NCBI GenBank assembly: GCA_013285705.1
Contig: JABDHA010000024.1
Location: 1-51,301, forward strand
Length of the DNA stretch: 51,301 nt
Direction of reading: 5' to 3'
Source of the DNA: Acidobacteriota bacterium
GTDB lineage: Bacteria > Acidobacteriota > Terriglobia > Terriglobales > Acidobacteriaceae
The notes under the pieces are model-generated. The model was not told the DNA's origin and ran no database searches. It saw nothing but the letters and a program-made list of their open reading frames with translations. Positions 27,721 to 37,706 of this stretch are shown here, piece after piece (within the stretch, counting starts at the first letter, position 1; the number at the start of each line of letters is the position of its first letter). The position numbers and the translations under genes are program-made.

Positions 27721-30700
27721 ATGCGCACTATCTCCAGGCTTGTAGTGCTTTCGTTCCTTCTGGCAGCTGTATCGGCATCGATTCTCAGCGCACAAACATT
27801 TCGCGGCACCTTGCTTGGCACCATAACCGATGCCACTGGCGCGGTCATTCCGGGGGTGTCGATATCAGTAAAGAACATGGACACCGGCATTGAACGAACG
27901 ACTGAAAGCAATAGCGACGGTGCCTTTACGGTTCCCGAACTGCCCGTGGGCCGCTATAGCGTATCGGCAACCAAGACTGGCTTCAATCCGTATCAGGCTG
28001 AGGGGCTGGAGGTCACTGTAGGAAGCCAGATGAATCTCAACATCACTCTGCAGACCGGCGCGCAAAAAGAAGAGGTCGTGGTATCCAGCAATGCGCTCCA
28101 GGTAGAGACTACATCGAACACGCTGGGTGCGACACTGACCACGAACGAGGTGAAAAACCTTCCTGTAAACGGTCGCGATTACACCAAGCTCATCTACCTG
28201 TCACCTGGAGTGACCGGATCGCCTGACCAGATCAGCGATTCTCCCGGTTCTTTCGGAGCGTTTTCCGTGAATGGGGCCCGCGGGCGCTCCAACAATTTCC
28301 TCCTCGACGGTACCGATATGAACGATGGCTATCGTAACGATCCAGCCGTGAATGAGCCGGGTGTCTTCGGAGCCCCCGCGACCATCCTGCCCATCGATGC
28401 CGTCTCCGAGCTGCGCGTGCTGTCGAACTATGAGCCTGAGTATGGGCGGAGCGCTGGCGGCATTATCAATATCGTAACCAAGAGCGGCACAAATGACTTC
28501 CACGGGACGGCAGCCGAATACTTCCGCAACAACGCTCTGGATGCGCGCAACTATTTCAATCTTCGCGGGCAGACGCAAGCCCCGTTCCACAACAACCAAT
28601 TCGGAGGGTCAATCGGCGGCCCCATCATTCGCAACCGCACCTTCTTCTTCTTTGATTACGAAGGCCAGCGTGAAAGCGTGGGGACAGTCAGCCAGGCATG
28701 CGTCCCCGACCCTGCATATATTGCCAGCTTGGGAGGAGCGAGTAATCCGGTGATCGCGGCCCTGCTGGCGCGAAATCCGTGGCCTGCTCCGAACCTTGGC
28801 GGCGTGACAACCGGGCCGACAGGCTGTAGCGCGCCCAATGCGGCCGTCGTCGCTCCTTCGAGCAATCTGATCACCAGCCTGATCGGGAAAATTGATCACA
28901 ATTTCAATCAGCGCAACATGCTCAGCGGGCGTTATTTTTATGGTGATAGCACACAGAGTTTTCCGCTTGCACTTTCGGGCGGTGGCATTCTGCCGGGCTT
29001 CAATACGTTTACGCCCACGCGCGTGCAGTTAGTGTCGCTCTCGCTGGTGTCGGTGCTCGCTTCGAACATGGTGAATGAGGCCCGTCTGGGTTGGAACCGG
29101 TTTGCCGAAGGATTTTTCCCTGAGGATCGCAGCTTTAATCCGAGTTCCATTGGGCTCAATGTTGGCACGGGCTCAGCCGATCAAGGTCTGCCGGTCATCG
29201 CCGTTGGCAGCTATTCGACAATAGGCGCCAGTAAGTCCGATCCACGCCAGCGCTTCGACTCCAACTGGCAGGGCTTCGACAACTTCTCGTGGACGGCGGG
29301 CAAGCATTCGGTGAAGTTCGGCTATGAATTCCGCCGCACCAGCATTACCCAGTTTCTGGGCACGAATTTCCGGGGACGCCTCGTCTTTGATACGCTCTCC
29401 GACTTTCTTGCCGGCAACGTAACCGACGGAACGCAATCGCTCGGCTATTCGCAGCGCCACAGCTACCAGAACAATCACGGCCTCTACGTGCAGGACAGCT
29501 ACCGGGCGATGCCGACCCTGACGCTGAACTTCGGTATGCGCTGGGACTACTTCGGCGTCTTCCATGAGAAGAACGACCTGCTGAGCAACGTCACTGCGTT
29601 CGACGCAACTGACAGCACACTGACCCTAACGCAGGTGGGCCAGCCGGGGCTGGGCGAACTGTACAAGCCCGACTATTTGAACTTTGCTCCGCGTGTCAGC
29701 TTCTCCTGGGACCCGCGCGGTAAGGGGCAGACTGTCATTCGCAGCGGCTTCGGCGTCTTCTTCGACGCGTTTTCTCAGGATGTCTTTCTCGCGCACCTGC
29801 CGTATAACAGCACTTTCGATCCCGGCCCGGCTTACAATCCTGTTGGCCCGGCGCCTATCTTCTCGGTCAGCGCCAACGGTGGACCTATCATCTCAGCTCA
29901 ACCCGTCTTCGCCGCACCTGGAGGAACTCCCGCAGGCGACATTTTTTCTGTCGATCGTCATGTTCGCACGCCATATCTGATGAACTACAACCTCAACGTT
30001 CAGCAACAACTCTCTCCGCACGCTCTTGTCCAGATTGGTTACGTGGGATCGGTAGGGAGGCGCCTGTTGCGCTTCCGCGATATCAACCAGCCCGATCAAG
30101 CCACGATCACGGCCACGGACGTCGCCTTTGCTCAGGCCAATACGTATACCGATCCGTCGACGGGAAATAGTGTGCCCTGTTATCCCGGTGGAGGGCCAGG
30201 ATGTATTCCGACCTACAACTCAGCGAGCCGTATTTATTCCAATAATCCTTACGGCGCGTTCTACATCAACCAGGAAGAGTCAACTTCCCACTCCAGCTAC
30301 AATTCGCTGCAGATTAGCCTGCGCGCTTCCGACTGGCACCGTATCACCAATATCCTGAACTATAACTGGTCGCACTCCCTCGACAACGCCAGCGACAGCG
30401 AAGACTTTGTGCCGAACGCTTCGCAGCCAAACAACAGCACACGACCCGATCTGGAATATGCCGACTCGAACTTCGACGTTCGCAATCGCTTCACCTGGAT
30501 CTTCAGCTATCAATTGCCGACGACAAAGGGAAGCATGGCGATGCTGCGCAACGGCTGGGGATTCGACAGCACAGTCACGCTGCAGGATGGGCAGCCTTTC
30601 AACCTCAACTACAACTTTGAAGACGACTACAGCGGGAGCGGCGAAGGCTTCGACCGTCCGGACATCCTGGCAAAGCCGAAGTACACCACCAACCCTTCCG

Positions 30701-31137
30701 TATTCCTCGATCTCTCATCATTCGCTGTCCCTTGCTCGTTAACACAGGTCGCATTGACGAATGGCATTAGCGGAACGGCCCAGGATTGCGTTCCCGGTAC
30801 CCGGCACTTCGGCAATCTCGGCCGCGATTCTCTGCGCGGGCTGTCTTACAAGAATTGGGATTTCGCGCTCTACAAGACCACCAACTTTACAGAAACCGTC
30901 TCCCTGCAGCTGCGTGCCGAGTTCTTCAATATCGTCAACCACCCGAACTTCTCGAGCCCGCTGCTGCCTGCATTCATCGCAGACGCCGCTCCAAATGGAT
31001 TTGCCCAGAACAACTCTCGTGAAGTGAGCGCTGGATTCTACTCCATCAACGCAACCGGAGACGTCGGCATCGGTAACCCGTTTCTTGGTGGAGGAGGTCC
31101 GAGGGGTATACAGTTGGCGGCAAAATTTGCCTTTTAG
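27721..31137 (+). CDS. TonB-dependent receptor, Oar-like, complete
   Basis: ATG 27721 follows AAGGGA. A signal peptide (LLAAVSASILSAQ) is followed by the carboxypeptidase-regulatory-like domain (GTLLGTITDATGAVIPGVSI to VPELPVGRYSVSATKTGF), the plug with VNGRDYTKLIYLSPGV and FLLDGTDMNDGY, and a barrel that ends in GIQLAAKFAF. At 1138 aa it is the largest of the three receptors. A DUF1275 gene follows 36 bases later. A tandem repeat precedes it. The substrate is unknown; family members in this phylum are usually tied to polysaccharide or peptide uptake. Confidence 0.94.
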   Translation: MRTISRLVVLSFLLAAVSASILSAQTFRGTLLGTITDATGAVIPGVSISVKNMDTGIERTTESNSDGAFTVPELPVGRYSVSATKTGFNPYQAEGLEVTVGSQMNLNITLQTGAQKEEVVVSSNALQVETTSNTLGATLTTNEVKNLPVNGRDYTKLIYLSPGVTGSPDQISDSPGSFGAFSVNGARGRSNNFLLDGTDMNDGYRNDPAVNEPGVFGAPATILPIDAVSELRVLSNYEPEYGRSAGGIINIVTKSGTNDFHGTAAEYFRNNALDARNYFNLRGQTQAPFHNNQFGGSIGGPIIRNRTFFFFDYEGQRESVGTVSQACVPDPAYIASLGGASNPVIAALLARNPWPAPNLGGVTTGPTGCSAPNAAVVAPSSNLITSLIGKIDHNFNQRNMLSGRYFYGDSTQSFPLALSGGGILPGFNTFTPTRVQLVSLSLVSVLASNMVNEARLGWNRFAEGFFPEDRSFNPSSIGLNVGTGSADQGLPVIAVGSYSTIGASKSDPRQRFDSNWQGFDNFSWTAGKHSVKFGYEFRRTSITQFLGTNFRGRLVFDTLSDFLAGNVTDGTQSLGYSQRHSYQNNHGLYVQDSYRAMPTLTLNFGMRWDYFGVFHEKNDLLSNVTAFDATDSTLTLTQVGQPGLGELYKPDYLNFAPRVSFSWDPRGKGQTVIRSGFGVFFDAFSQDVFLAHLPYNSTFDPGPAYNPVGPAPIFSVSANGGPIISAQPVFAAPGGTPAGDIFSVDRHVRTPYLMNYNLNVQQQLSPHALVQIGYVGSVGRRLLRFRDINQPDQATITATDVAFAQANTYTDPSTGNSVPCYPGGGPGCIPTYNSASRIYSNNPYGAFYINQEESTSHSSYNSLQISLRASDWHRITNILNYNWSHSLDNASDSEDFVPNASQPNNSTRPDLEYADSNFDVRNRFTWIFSYQLPTTKGSMAMLRNGWGFDSTVTLQDGQPFNLNYNFEDDYSGSGEGFDRPDILAKPKYTTNPSVFLDLSSFAVPCSLTQVALTNGISGTAQDCVPGTRHFGNLGRDSLRGLSYKNWDFALYKTTNFTETVSLQLRAEFFNIVNHPNFSSPLLPAFIADAAPNGFAQNNSREVSAGFYSINATGDVGIGNPFLGGGGPRGIQLAAKFAF

Positions 31138-31173
31138 GAGTGTCTGATCGCCACAAATCCAATCCGTGCATCG

Positions 31174-31830
31174 ATGTGGGAATTGACTGCGGCTCTGCTT
31201 CTTGTCGTCGTTGGCGGCTACGGAGATGCAGCGAGCTTCCTTCTTGTGCGTTGTTTTAGCGGACACGTGACTGGCAACAGCGTACTGGCAGCGATCGCTC
31301 TCACTACAGGAGGTGCTGCCAGGGAACCCTTGCTTGCCGTCGTCTGCTTTCTTGCTGCGACTGCTTTTGCACAAAGGCTACGCTCCTCAACCGACCCTCC
31401 ATTAGGCAGTAATGGCTTTCGTTATGTGCTCATCGCAGAGGTCATTTTGCTCTTCCTCAGCCCCTACATGCTAGGGAGCCAGCACCGAATGATATTCATC
31501 GCCGCCATGGGTCTCGCCTTAGGGTTACAGAACGGCGCCCTTTCAAAGGCGCACGGCATCGGTCTGCACTCGACCTATATGACAGGGACGCTTACTCATC
31601 TACTCAGTCTGCTTGTAGGGGCGGGTGGTACCGCAGATAGTGCGGGAACCAAGTTTGAGACGAGAACGCTCCTGTTTGTTTGGTTTGCCTTTGTCGCAGG
31701 TGCGTTATGCGGCGGTCTGATGGTCTCACATGTCGGACCGAAGGGAGTTTGGGGCATGCCTCTGCTGTTGATTGTCGTCATTGCGATGTCGTTTTTCGTT
31801 CCAGATGCGGTGAGTCAGGATGCTGGATAA
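31174..31830 (+). CDS. DUF1275 (YoaK-like) membrane protein
   Basis: The 218-aa protein has six or so hydrophobic helices and the family marks: GGYGDAASFLLV near the start, CFSGHVTGNSVL, GLALGLQNGAL, and TYMTGTLTHL. ATG 31174 is used; its ribosome binding site is weak, so coupling to the receptor gene is possible. DUF1275 proteins have no proven function in most bacteria. It converges with the MBL hydrolase gene; no terminator is seen in the 54 bases between them. Confidence 0.88.
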   Translation: MWELTAALLLVVVGGYGDAASFLLVRCFSGHVTGNSVLAAIALTTGGAAREPLLAVVCFLAATAFAQRLRSSTDPPLGSNGFRYVLIAEVILLFLSPYMLGSQHRMIFIAAMGLALGLQNGALSKAHGIGLHSTYMTGTLTHLLSLLVGAGGTADSAGTKFETRTLLFVWFAFVAGALCGGLMVSHVGPKGVWGMPLLLIVVIAMSFFVPDAVSQDAG

Positions 31831-31884
31831 GACAGCAACCTCACGCTCCGTCTACTATTTTCGATCCTGGCGCAGACGTTCCAT

Positions 31885-32880
31885 TCAACGCCACCAATTG
31901 GAGCGGACTTCTACGCCGCAGACGACCTCGGTGGGTATTCCGGGAGTGGGAGACCAGAGCTTGAGGTCTTCGACTGCGACAATACGCTCGATCGGCTGCT
32001 GCCAGGGATGGAGAGCGAGATCAAAGAGACCCCAGTGAATCGGCATGAACAGCCCCTGGCCGCCGAGAGCCCTAAAGCTGCGAATGGCACCTTCAGGACC
32101 CATGTGGATGTCCTCCCACAGAGGATTAGAGGCACCGATCTCTAGCATGGTAAGGTCGAACGAACCGAAGGTCTCGCCGATCTCGCGAAAGCCGTGCCAT
32201 TCTCCCGAGTCAGCACCATAGTAAACGCGATGCTTCGGGCCAATAAGAGCGAAAGAAGACCACAGCGTCACAAAACGATTCAAGAGGCTGCGGCCAGAGA
32301 AATGGCGCGCCGGTAACGCTGTGATGGTCAGGGGTCCCACTTGTACTTGCTCCGTCCAGTTGAGTTCTGTCAATCTCGCTGGAGCAGCGCCGAGCTTCGA
32401 AAGGATGGCACCTACCCCGAGAGAGGTGATCCATCGCGTCTGCTTCAGACTCTCCATATGTGCAAGGCGTTGAACCGTGTCCGCTCCAAGATGGTCATAA
32501 TGATCATGCGAGATAAGGACAACATCGATGCGCGGCAGGTCTTCAAGTAAAAGAGGCGGCGGAAAAAAGCGCTTTGGACCGGCCCACCGTGTGGGCGCGG
32601 CACGCTCATCCCAAACCGGGTCGATGAGGATATTTACACCGTCGAGTTCAACCAAGGAGGAGGCGTGCCCCATCCAGGTGATACGCAGGCCGGATGCTGG
32701 GCTCGTCTCATAGATTCGACGATCAGTATGGAACGGGCCCAGGGGATGTTTCGGAGAGCGTGCTGCTCCACCCAAGAAGAAGCGCGGGCCCAATTTGAAT
32801 ATGGTGGAAAGGCCGCCGACCTTTGTCGGCACAGGGTTCAGGTAGCGCTTACCCTGGCGTTGGGCTTTTTGCAATGGCAT
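31885..32880 (-). CDS. MBL-fold hydrolase (NAPE-PLD / UlaG-like)
   Basis: The metal motif HDHYDHLG follows DVVLISH, with other family marks ITWMGHASSLVELDGVNILI, DPVWDERA, YYGADSGEW, and PIHWGLFDLA toward the end. The 331-aa length and the N-terminal extension fit the group that includes N-acylphosphatidylethanolamine phospholipase D and related predicted phospholipases. It is last in a same-strand row behind a LysR gene. The substrate is a guess only. Confidence 0.87.
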   Translation of the reverse strand: MPLQKAQRQGKRYLNPVPTKVGGLSTIFKLGPRFFLGGAARSPKHPLGPFHTDRRIYETSPASGLRITWMGHASSLVELDGVNILIDPVWDERAAPTRWAGPKRFFPPPLLLEDLPRIDVVLISHDHYDHLGADTVQRLAHMESLKQTRWITSLGVGAILSKLGAAPARLTELNWTEQVQVGPLTITALPARHFSGRSLLNRFVTLWSSFALIGPKHRVYYGADSGEWHGFREIGETFGSFDLTMLEIGASNPLWEDIHMGPEGAIRSFRALGGQGLFMPIHWGLFDLALHPWQQPIERIVAVEDLKLWSPTPGIPTEVVCGVEVRSNWWR

Positions 32881-32946
32881 GTCTATCCGATGGTAGTGCT
32901 TGCCGCGAGATTCGAGGAAATCTCCAGATGTCAGACTCAGTTGCGA

Positions 32947-33879
32947 CTACGGAGCATTTGTTCTTGAGATCCTTTTGGGTGCCATTTCCACTGCTTGAGA
33001 AAGCAAAAACATCCGGAAGATACCGACGATGCCTGTTGGTTCTGGACCGGCAGGATATGCCATCGAGAATCGTCTCGCCAGCTTCAACCCGGGTACTCTA
33101 GCGATCTTTAGCGTTCCAAGTGAGAGCTGATTTCGGACTGCCCACCTTGAGACGAAGGTGATTCCAAGGCCGGCTTCCACCGCGCTCAGCAGGCCTTCAG
33201 TTGAGTCGAGCTCCATGCCGATCGTCAGATCCTTTCTCTTCACTCCGGCCTTTGAAAGCGCTTGCTCCACCACTCTTCTTGAGCCGGAGCCAAATTCGCG
33301 CATGAGCAAAGGCTCGCTCTTCAGATCCTCTACCTTAACATCGTGATTGCCCCATTCGTGAGTGGCGGGGACAACCAGTACCATGTGATCCTCCATGAAA
33401 GGTTCTATATGGAGGTCTTTCCGCTTTTCCGGACCTTCGATGAGCGCCAGCTGAATCTCTCGCGCGAGAAGGGCTTCGAGCATCTCATCCGTATTCCCGC
33501 TGCGAGCCGTGACTCTGATCTTGGGGTTTGTCCGCCGAAATCCAGCCACGAACGTTGGTAGAAGATATTGACCGATGGTCTGTGAGGCTCCCAGAGCGAG
33601 TTTGCCCGCATGTTGTCCAAGTGCCTCCGACACAGCGGCAAAGGCTTCGTCGGAGAGCTCCTTCATTCTCTCTGCAAAGGGCAGCAGCGCCTTTCCCCCA
33701 GCTGTCAGCGCGATATGTCCACCTCCGCGATCGAATAGGGGTACGCCGAACTCATCCTCCAGCGTCTTGATTTGCTGGGTGATTGCGGGTTGCGTGAGCA
33801 ACAGTTCCTCTGCGGCCCGGCTGAAATTCAAATGCTGTGCAACCGCCCTGAATACTCGAATGCGGAAATTTTCTATCAT
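32947..33879 (-). CDS. LysR-family transcriptional regulator
   Basis: The N-terminal helix-turn-helix is typical (LNFSRAAEELLLTQPAITQQ then IKTLEDEFGVPLFDR), and the rest is the periplasmic-binding-like effector domain of normal length (310 aa). The pattern is closest to CysL/CbbR-type members. It lies 89 bases behind the ClC channel gene and before the MBL hydrolase gene, all on the minus strand, so it may be co-transcribed with the genes it controls rather than divergent. Confidence 0.92.
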   Translation of the reverse strand: MIENFRIRVFRAVAQHLNFSRAAEELLLTQPAITQQIKTLEDEFGVPLFDRGGGHIALTAGGKALLPFAERMKELSDEAFAAVSEALGQHAGKLALGASQTIGQYLLPTFVAGFRRTNPKIRVTARSGNTDEMLEALLAREIQLALIEGPEKRKDLHIEPFMEDHMVLVVPATHEWGNHDVKVEDLKSEPLLMREFGSGSRRVVEQALSKAGVKRKDLTIGMELDSTEGLLSAVEAGLGITFVSRWAVRNQLSLGTLKIARVPGLKLARRFSMAYPAGPEPTGIVGIFRMFLLSQAVEMAPKRISRTNAP

Positions 33880-33968
33880 GCCCTTATCCGTTTCCGGCTT
33901 CCCTGCAAATGCAAACCATGCCTTGTTTCTTCGTGATGACCACTAATCTTACATATCGAGACTATCTT

Positions 33969-35240
33969 TCATTGTGCAGGTTCCGGGGTGGCAATGGCAT
34001 ACAGGGACTCACGTGAGATTGTACGAGCAATCAACGAGGCGAGCAGATTGCATGGCAGTATGATCGCCAGAAGATGCCACTGCCCGGTAAGTTCTACCGC
34101 CATCAGTGCCGCCATGAAAGGAGCGTGCGTTACCGTCGCCATCAGTAAACCCATACCGCAGATGGCCAGTATCGCTGGGTCCGGATTGTGCACTAAGTGA
34201 CCCGCCCCAAGACCGAGGGCAGCCCCGGCGAAGAGTGTAGGAGTGAAGACTCCTCCCACCGTGCCTGTTCCCACGCAAAAGGTTGTAGCGGCCAGGCGAC
34301 AGGCGAGCACGCTGACGATACCCGCGAGCATCGTTTTATTCTGCACAATTCCCAGGAGCGCTGCGTCGCCATTTCCCCATACCTTAGGTTCGATCAGAGA
34401 GAGAACACCCACTGCGAGGCCGCTCCACAGCAGTGCGAAGGGAAGACGCTTCGCCGCCCCGGAGAAATGAAGAAGCTTTTGATACGCCGGGCCAACCGTG
34501 CCCAGAACAAGAGCCAGTGGGAGAACCCAAAGCAGATCGTGCGTAATCGGCAATGATCCCTTTACCGGGAAGAGAGGACCAGCGCCCAGCAAAAGGCGGC
34601 TAATGAACAAACCAGTGCTTGATGCCAGGAGTAGTTGAGGCATGTCGCTCCAGGCCCACTCACCGAGGACAATCTCTGTGGCGAAGAACACTCCTGCGAT
34701 CGGTGCCTGATAGGCTGCCGCGACCGCGGCTGCGGCGCCATAGGCCACCTGTCGTGACAATGATAGGTTCCTTAGGGGAGATCGCTCTCCTACCCATGAG
34801 GAGATTGCAGTGGCGAATTGGATCATCGATCCTTCCCGACCAACTGCCGCGCCGGTGGCTACGGAAAAGGCTGCGGAGGCAGTCCGCCAAACCGTCGCAA
34901 GAAGAGGTATTCGGCCATTTCTGAGACGAACGGCTTCCACATATTCTTCAAAGCGCAGATCCGGTGCCAACCTCCGCATCATCCAGAGCACAAAGGTCGC
35001 TAATGCCGCGCCAATGATCGGGGTCAGGATGCGGCGCGCGGGCGCCAACGTTGCTGCCGCGACGGGTAACATTCCTGTCTGCTGAACAAACACCCACTGA
35101 AGAAGGCGAAAGAAGATCCGCACTGCGACACAGGCCGAACCGCTGGCTGCTCCAAGAATAACAGCCCAGGCAGGCGATGCCAGCCACGATGTCACCGTCT
35201 GCTCAGTGCCTCTCACGTTGGTGACCGTTGCGGTGGTCAT
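33969..35240 (-). CDS. ClC-type voltage-gated chloride channel / H+-antiporter family protein
   Basis: About ten to twelve hydrophobic helices and the family motif GAAVGREGSMIQFATAISSW, a later GVFTPTLFAGAALG, and AAYQAPIAGVFFATEI are visible. The start chosen is the ATG at 35240, which overlaps the stop of the FAD-binding protein gene (ATGA); the longer frame from 35255 is less likely. At 423 aa it has a short C-terminus without CBS domains. It moves anions (chloride or fluoride) across the inner membrane. It is coupled to its upstream gene. Confidence 0.92.
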   Translation of the reverse strand: MTTATVTNVRGTEQTVTSWLASPAWAVILGAASGSACVAVRIFFRLLQWVFVQQTGMLPVAAATLAPARRILTPIIGAALATFVLWMMRRLAPDLRFEEYVEAVRLRNGRIPLLATVWRTASAAFSVATGAAVGREGSMIQFATAISSWVGERSPLRNLSLSRQVAYGAAAAVAAAYQAPIAGVFFATEIVLGEWAWSDMPQLLLASSTGLFISRLLLGAGPLFPVKGSLPITHDLLWVLPLALVLGTVGPAYQKLLHFSGAAKRLPFALLWSGLAVGVLSLIEPKVWGNGDAALLGIVQNKTMLAGIVSVLACRLAATTFCVGTGTVGGVFTPTLFAGAALGLGAGHLVHNPDPAILAICGMGLLMATVTHAPFMAALMAVELTGQWHLLAIILPCNLLASLIARTISRESLYAIATPEPAQ

Positions 35241-36661
35241 GCCGTCGCTGCCCACTCTCCGGTTAAGTCCGGCGTTGCAATTCCAGTCACCGGGTCTTCA
35301 GCGACTACGTATTGCTTCCTCATACGATGAGCAAGTGTCGCGGCAAGCTCAACGGCCTGCTGGCGGATTTCGGGAACCGCAATGGACTCAAGAAGGTCGC
35401 CGAGGCGCCCCGGGCCAAGGTTGAAGATGATTTCTGAAGCGTGACCATCGGCGTCAATGACCGCTCCGTCCTGCGAGCAATGAAATCCAGTACCTAAAGG
35501 ACCGGAGGTTACGAGTCCTCTCTTGAACAGGTTTTGGAGAAGAGTCGAAGGAACGCGGCGGTAGTTCATGCTCGGTCCAGTGCAGTTGATGACTCGATCT
35601 GCATAGAAGCTCTCACTGTCATCATGTGCGCGAAGAGTTATGTGCGCGCCTGCAGGAGAGGCATCGATGGCCTTAAGGTGTCCTTCGTGGACCTCCAGAG
35701 TGCCGTTCCGAAGCTCGGATTCGATGATGTCGGCAATCGGCGGCGCCATGCGGTGGCGTACAACATCCCATCTGTGCTGCAGGTGGCGGCGAAAGCGCTT
35801 CTTTTCCTTGATTGGCAGACGGAGCCATAGTTCGTTGGTCGTTTCACGGAGGCTATCGATAGCGGCTCTCCACTCTGCACCTCCACGAATTGCGGCGCGC
35901 AGTGCACGGAGATACGCGACACAGGTGGCCGGTGTATCTGATGGGATTGCACTTGAACTCAGTGGTATGTAATCGTTATGCCGATTCGGGAAGATGCCGT
36001 GACGAGACATAGCAATGATCCTCCCACGGTGTCCGAGTTCACGTAGCCTCAGCACAACATCGACCCCGGTCAGACCTGTTCCGATTAGAGCAACAGGCGC
36101 GTCGGGATCCAATCCCTCGTAAGTTTCCGCGACCCATGCATTGTGGCGATACAAACCCAGATCGGACGCGGCCTTCGTGATTCCGGGAAGAGGAGCGGGA
36201 TCGAAATTTCCGGTTGCCAGAACGATCAGGTCGGCTCGTAGCTCGCATCCGTTATCCAACGAAAGCACGGCCCCGGAGTCATGCTGACGGACATCAATGA
36301 CTGTTGCGACCTCCTGTTCGATCTGGCTCGTCCATTTCAGGAGAGATTGGATGTACTGTCCAAATACCGCTCGTGGAGCGAAGGTTTTCTCCGTTGCAGC
36401 CGGGTTATGATTCCTGCGAAGCCAATTGAGGAAGTGATCCGGTTGATCGGGCAGTGCACTGATCTTTCCCGCGGGAACATTCAACAGGTGGCGGAGGCTC
36501 GGAGTGGAATAAGCCAGGCCAAGCCCGAAATCAGGTCGCTTGTCGATGAGGATCACACGCGCCGGCGTTCCCTGTCGAACCAGGTGAAAGGCCGTGAGGG
36601 TTCCACTTACCCCTCCACCGACGATTGCGATTGTCGTGATTGGTTCTTTCCGTGTAGCCAT
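35237..36661 (-). CDS. FAD/NAD(P)-binding protein (HI0933/PF13454-like)
   Basis: The Rossmann start IAIVGGGVSGTLTAFHLVRQ and IDKRPDFGLGLAYSTPSLRH then LLNVPAGKI match the FAD-NAD(P)-binding family (NAD_binding_9). Later parts include VLATGNFDP and VALIGTGLTGVDVVLRLRELG, a second dinucleotide fold, and RVINCTGPS. The 474-aa length is normal. The family includes amine-hydroxylating monooxygenases and proteins of unknown role. Its stop overlaps the start of the ClC gene. A divergent gene lies 172 bases upstream. Confidence 0.87.
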   Translation of the reverse strand: MATRKEPITTIAIVGGGVSGTLTAFHLVRQGTPARVILIDKRPDFGLGLAYSTPSLRHLLNVPAGKISALPDQPDHFLNWLRRNHNPAATEKTFAPRAVFGQYIQSLLKWTSQIEQEVATVIDVRQHDSGAVLSLDNGCELRADLIVLATGNFDPAPLPGITKAASDLGLYRHNAWVAETYEGLDPDAPVALIGTGLTGVDVVLRLRELGHRGRIIAMSRHGIFPNRHNDYIPLSSSAIPSDTPATCVAYLRALRAAIRGGAEWRAAIDSLRETTNELWLRLPIKEKKRFRRHLQHRWDVVRHRMAPPIADIIESELRNGTLEVHEGHLKAIDASPAGAHITLRAHDDSESFYADRVINCTGPSMNYRRVPSTLLQNLFKRGLVTSGPLGTGFHCSQDGAVIDADGHASEIIFNLGPGRLGDLLESIAVPEIRQQAVELAATLAHRMRKQYVVAEDPVTGIATPDLTGEWAATA

Positions 36662-36833
36662 GTTTCGACATTAAGACGAAACTTGCGCCGACGGAATTCG
36701 CAAATTGTTATGCCCTATAAGCAGAACTGCGATATCGATTCGACGAGTGCCGCGCTTATACGGCATCAGTTTTACTACTTGGACGTGACGGCCTCTGTGG
36801 ATCGAAACTGAATTTCGAAAAGGAGAAACACCA

Positions 36834-37535
36834 ATGAGCAACATCATCAAATCCACATTCGCATTTGGCTTAGTTGCCGCAGCTGCGGTTCTGACATCAA
36901 CAGCAGGGGCGGAGATCCACTCGAAATCGCAGGAACTGGTAGTCATGGAAGCTCGTGATCTTCCGGAGCAGGCGCAGACACCTGGTAACTCATTCTTTCT
37001 TCACTCCGACAATACAGGAAGCACGTATCTTTATGTCGAACAGCAGCGAGGCGCTCGTTTGTCGGTTTTTGATGTTACGAATCCGGCTCACATCAAGCTG
37101 GTAGTGAGCACGCCATTGGCAACCGAAGGCGCTTTTGATTTCGTCCGTCCTCTCGGCGGCCAGGAGGAACTCGTGTACTTTCGTGACAGTCAAAAGGAAG
37201 CTGTCCTCGATCTACGGAAGGCCCAGAGGCCTGTGTTTCGGGTGATCTCGACGGTGACAGATCTCGGCCAGGCTGAGCCCCTGGGAGAGAATGGTCTTCT
37301 CGTCACGAGTCAGGTCCACAAATACGTTCCGGCAATTGCGCGTGACTACCAGGTGATCGATACCGCCGCTTCTGACCCGACTCAACTCGTTACAGTCAAG
37401 GATGTGAAACATCGGGTGACGAACGATGAAACAGGCACCACATTTCTACTTGGCAGCAATGGGCTTACGGTTGTAAGACGCCTCAGCGTCGAGAACAACT
37501 ACAAGGTGAGTCAGATGCAGACGGAGGGAAATTAA
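36834..37535 (+). CDS. Exported protein of unknown function, beta-propeller-like
   Basis: AAAGGAGAAACACC precedes ATG 36834. A signal peptide ends near STAGA (residue 26). The 207 mature residues hold repeated beta-strand units (STYLYVEQQRGARLSVFDV, NPAHIKLVVSTPLA, DYQVIDTAASDPTQLVTV), which suggests part of a propeller. I recognise no enzyme motif. It stands alone and ends before a perfect two-way hairpin. Confidence 0.82.
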   Translation: MSNIIKSTFAFGLVAAAAVLTSTAGAEIHSKSQELVVMEARDLPEQAQTPGNSFFLHSDNTGSTYLYVEQQRGARLSVFDVTNPAHIKLVVSTPLATEGAFDFVRPLGGQEELVYFRDSQKEAVLDLRKAQRPVFRVISTVTDLGQAEPLGENGLLVTSQVHKYVPAIARDYQVIDTAASDPTQLVTVKDVKHRVTNDETGTTFLLGSNGLTVVRRLSVENNYKVSQMQTEGN

Positions 37536-37621
37536 ATCCATTGGCTTGGATCATTTTTTGCATAGATATAGGCCTTCAATTCAGCGGTGCAACAGGGAAT
37601 TATCGTTGATTTGATAAAACA

Positions 37622-37660
37622 TAAGAAAAGGGCATGACGATTGTCATGCCCTTCTTGCAT
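37622..37660. terminator. Bidirectional hairpin between convergent genes
   Basis: AAGGGCATGAC (37628-37638) and GTCATGCCCTT (37643-37653) form a perfect 11-bp stem with a GATT tetraloop. It is flanked by A-rich bases on the left and T-rich on the right, and it sits between the exported protein and the LLM gene that face each other. Confidence 0.9.
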
Positions 37661-37706
37661 TTACGCAACGCGCACAAAACAAAGGCACTTCGGGAGTCAG
37701 AATCTG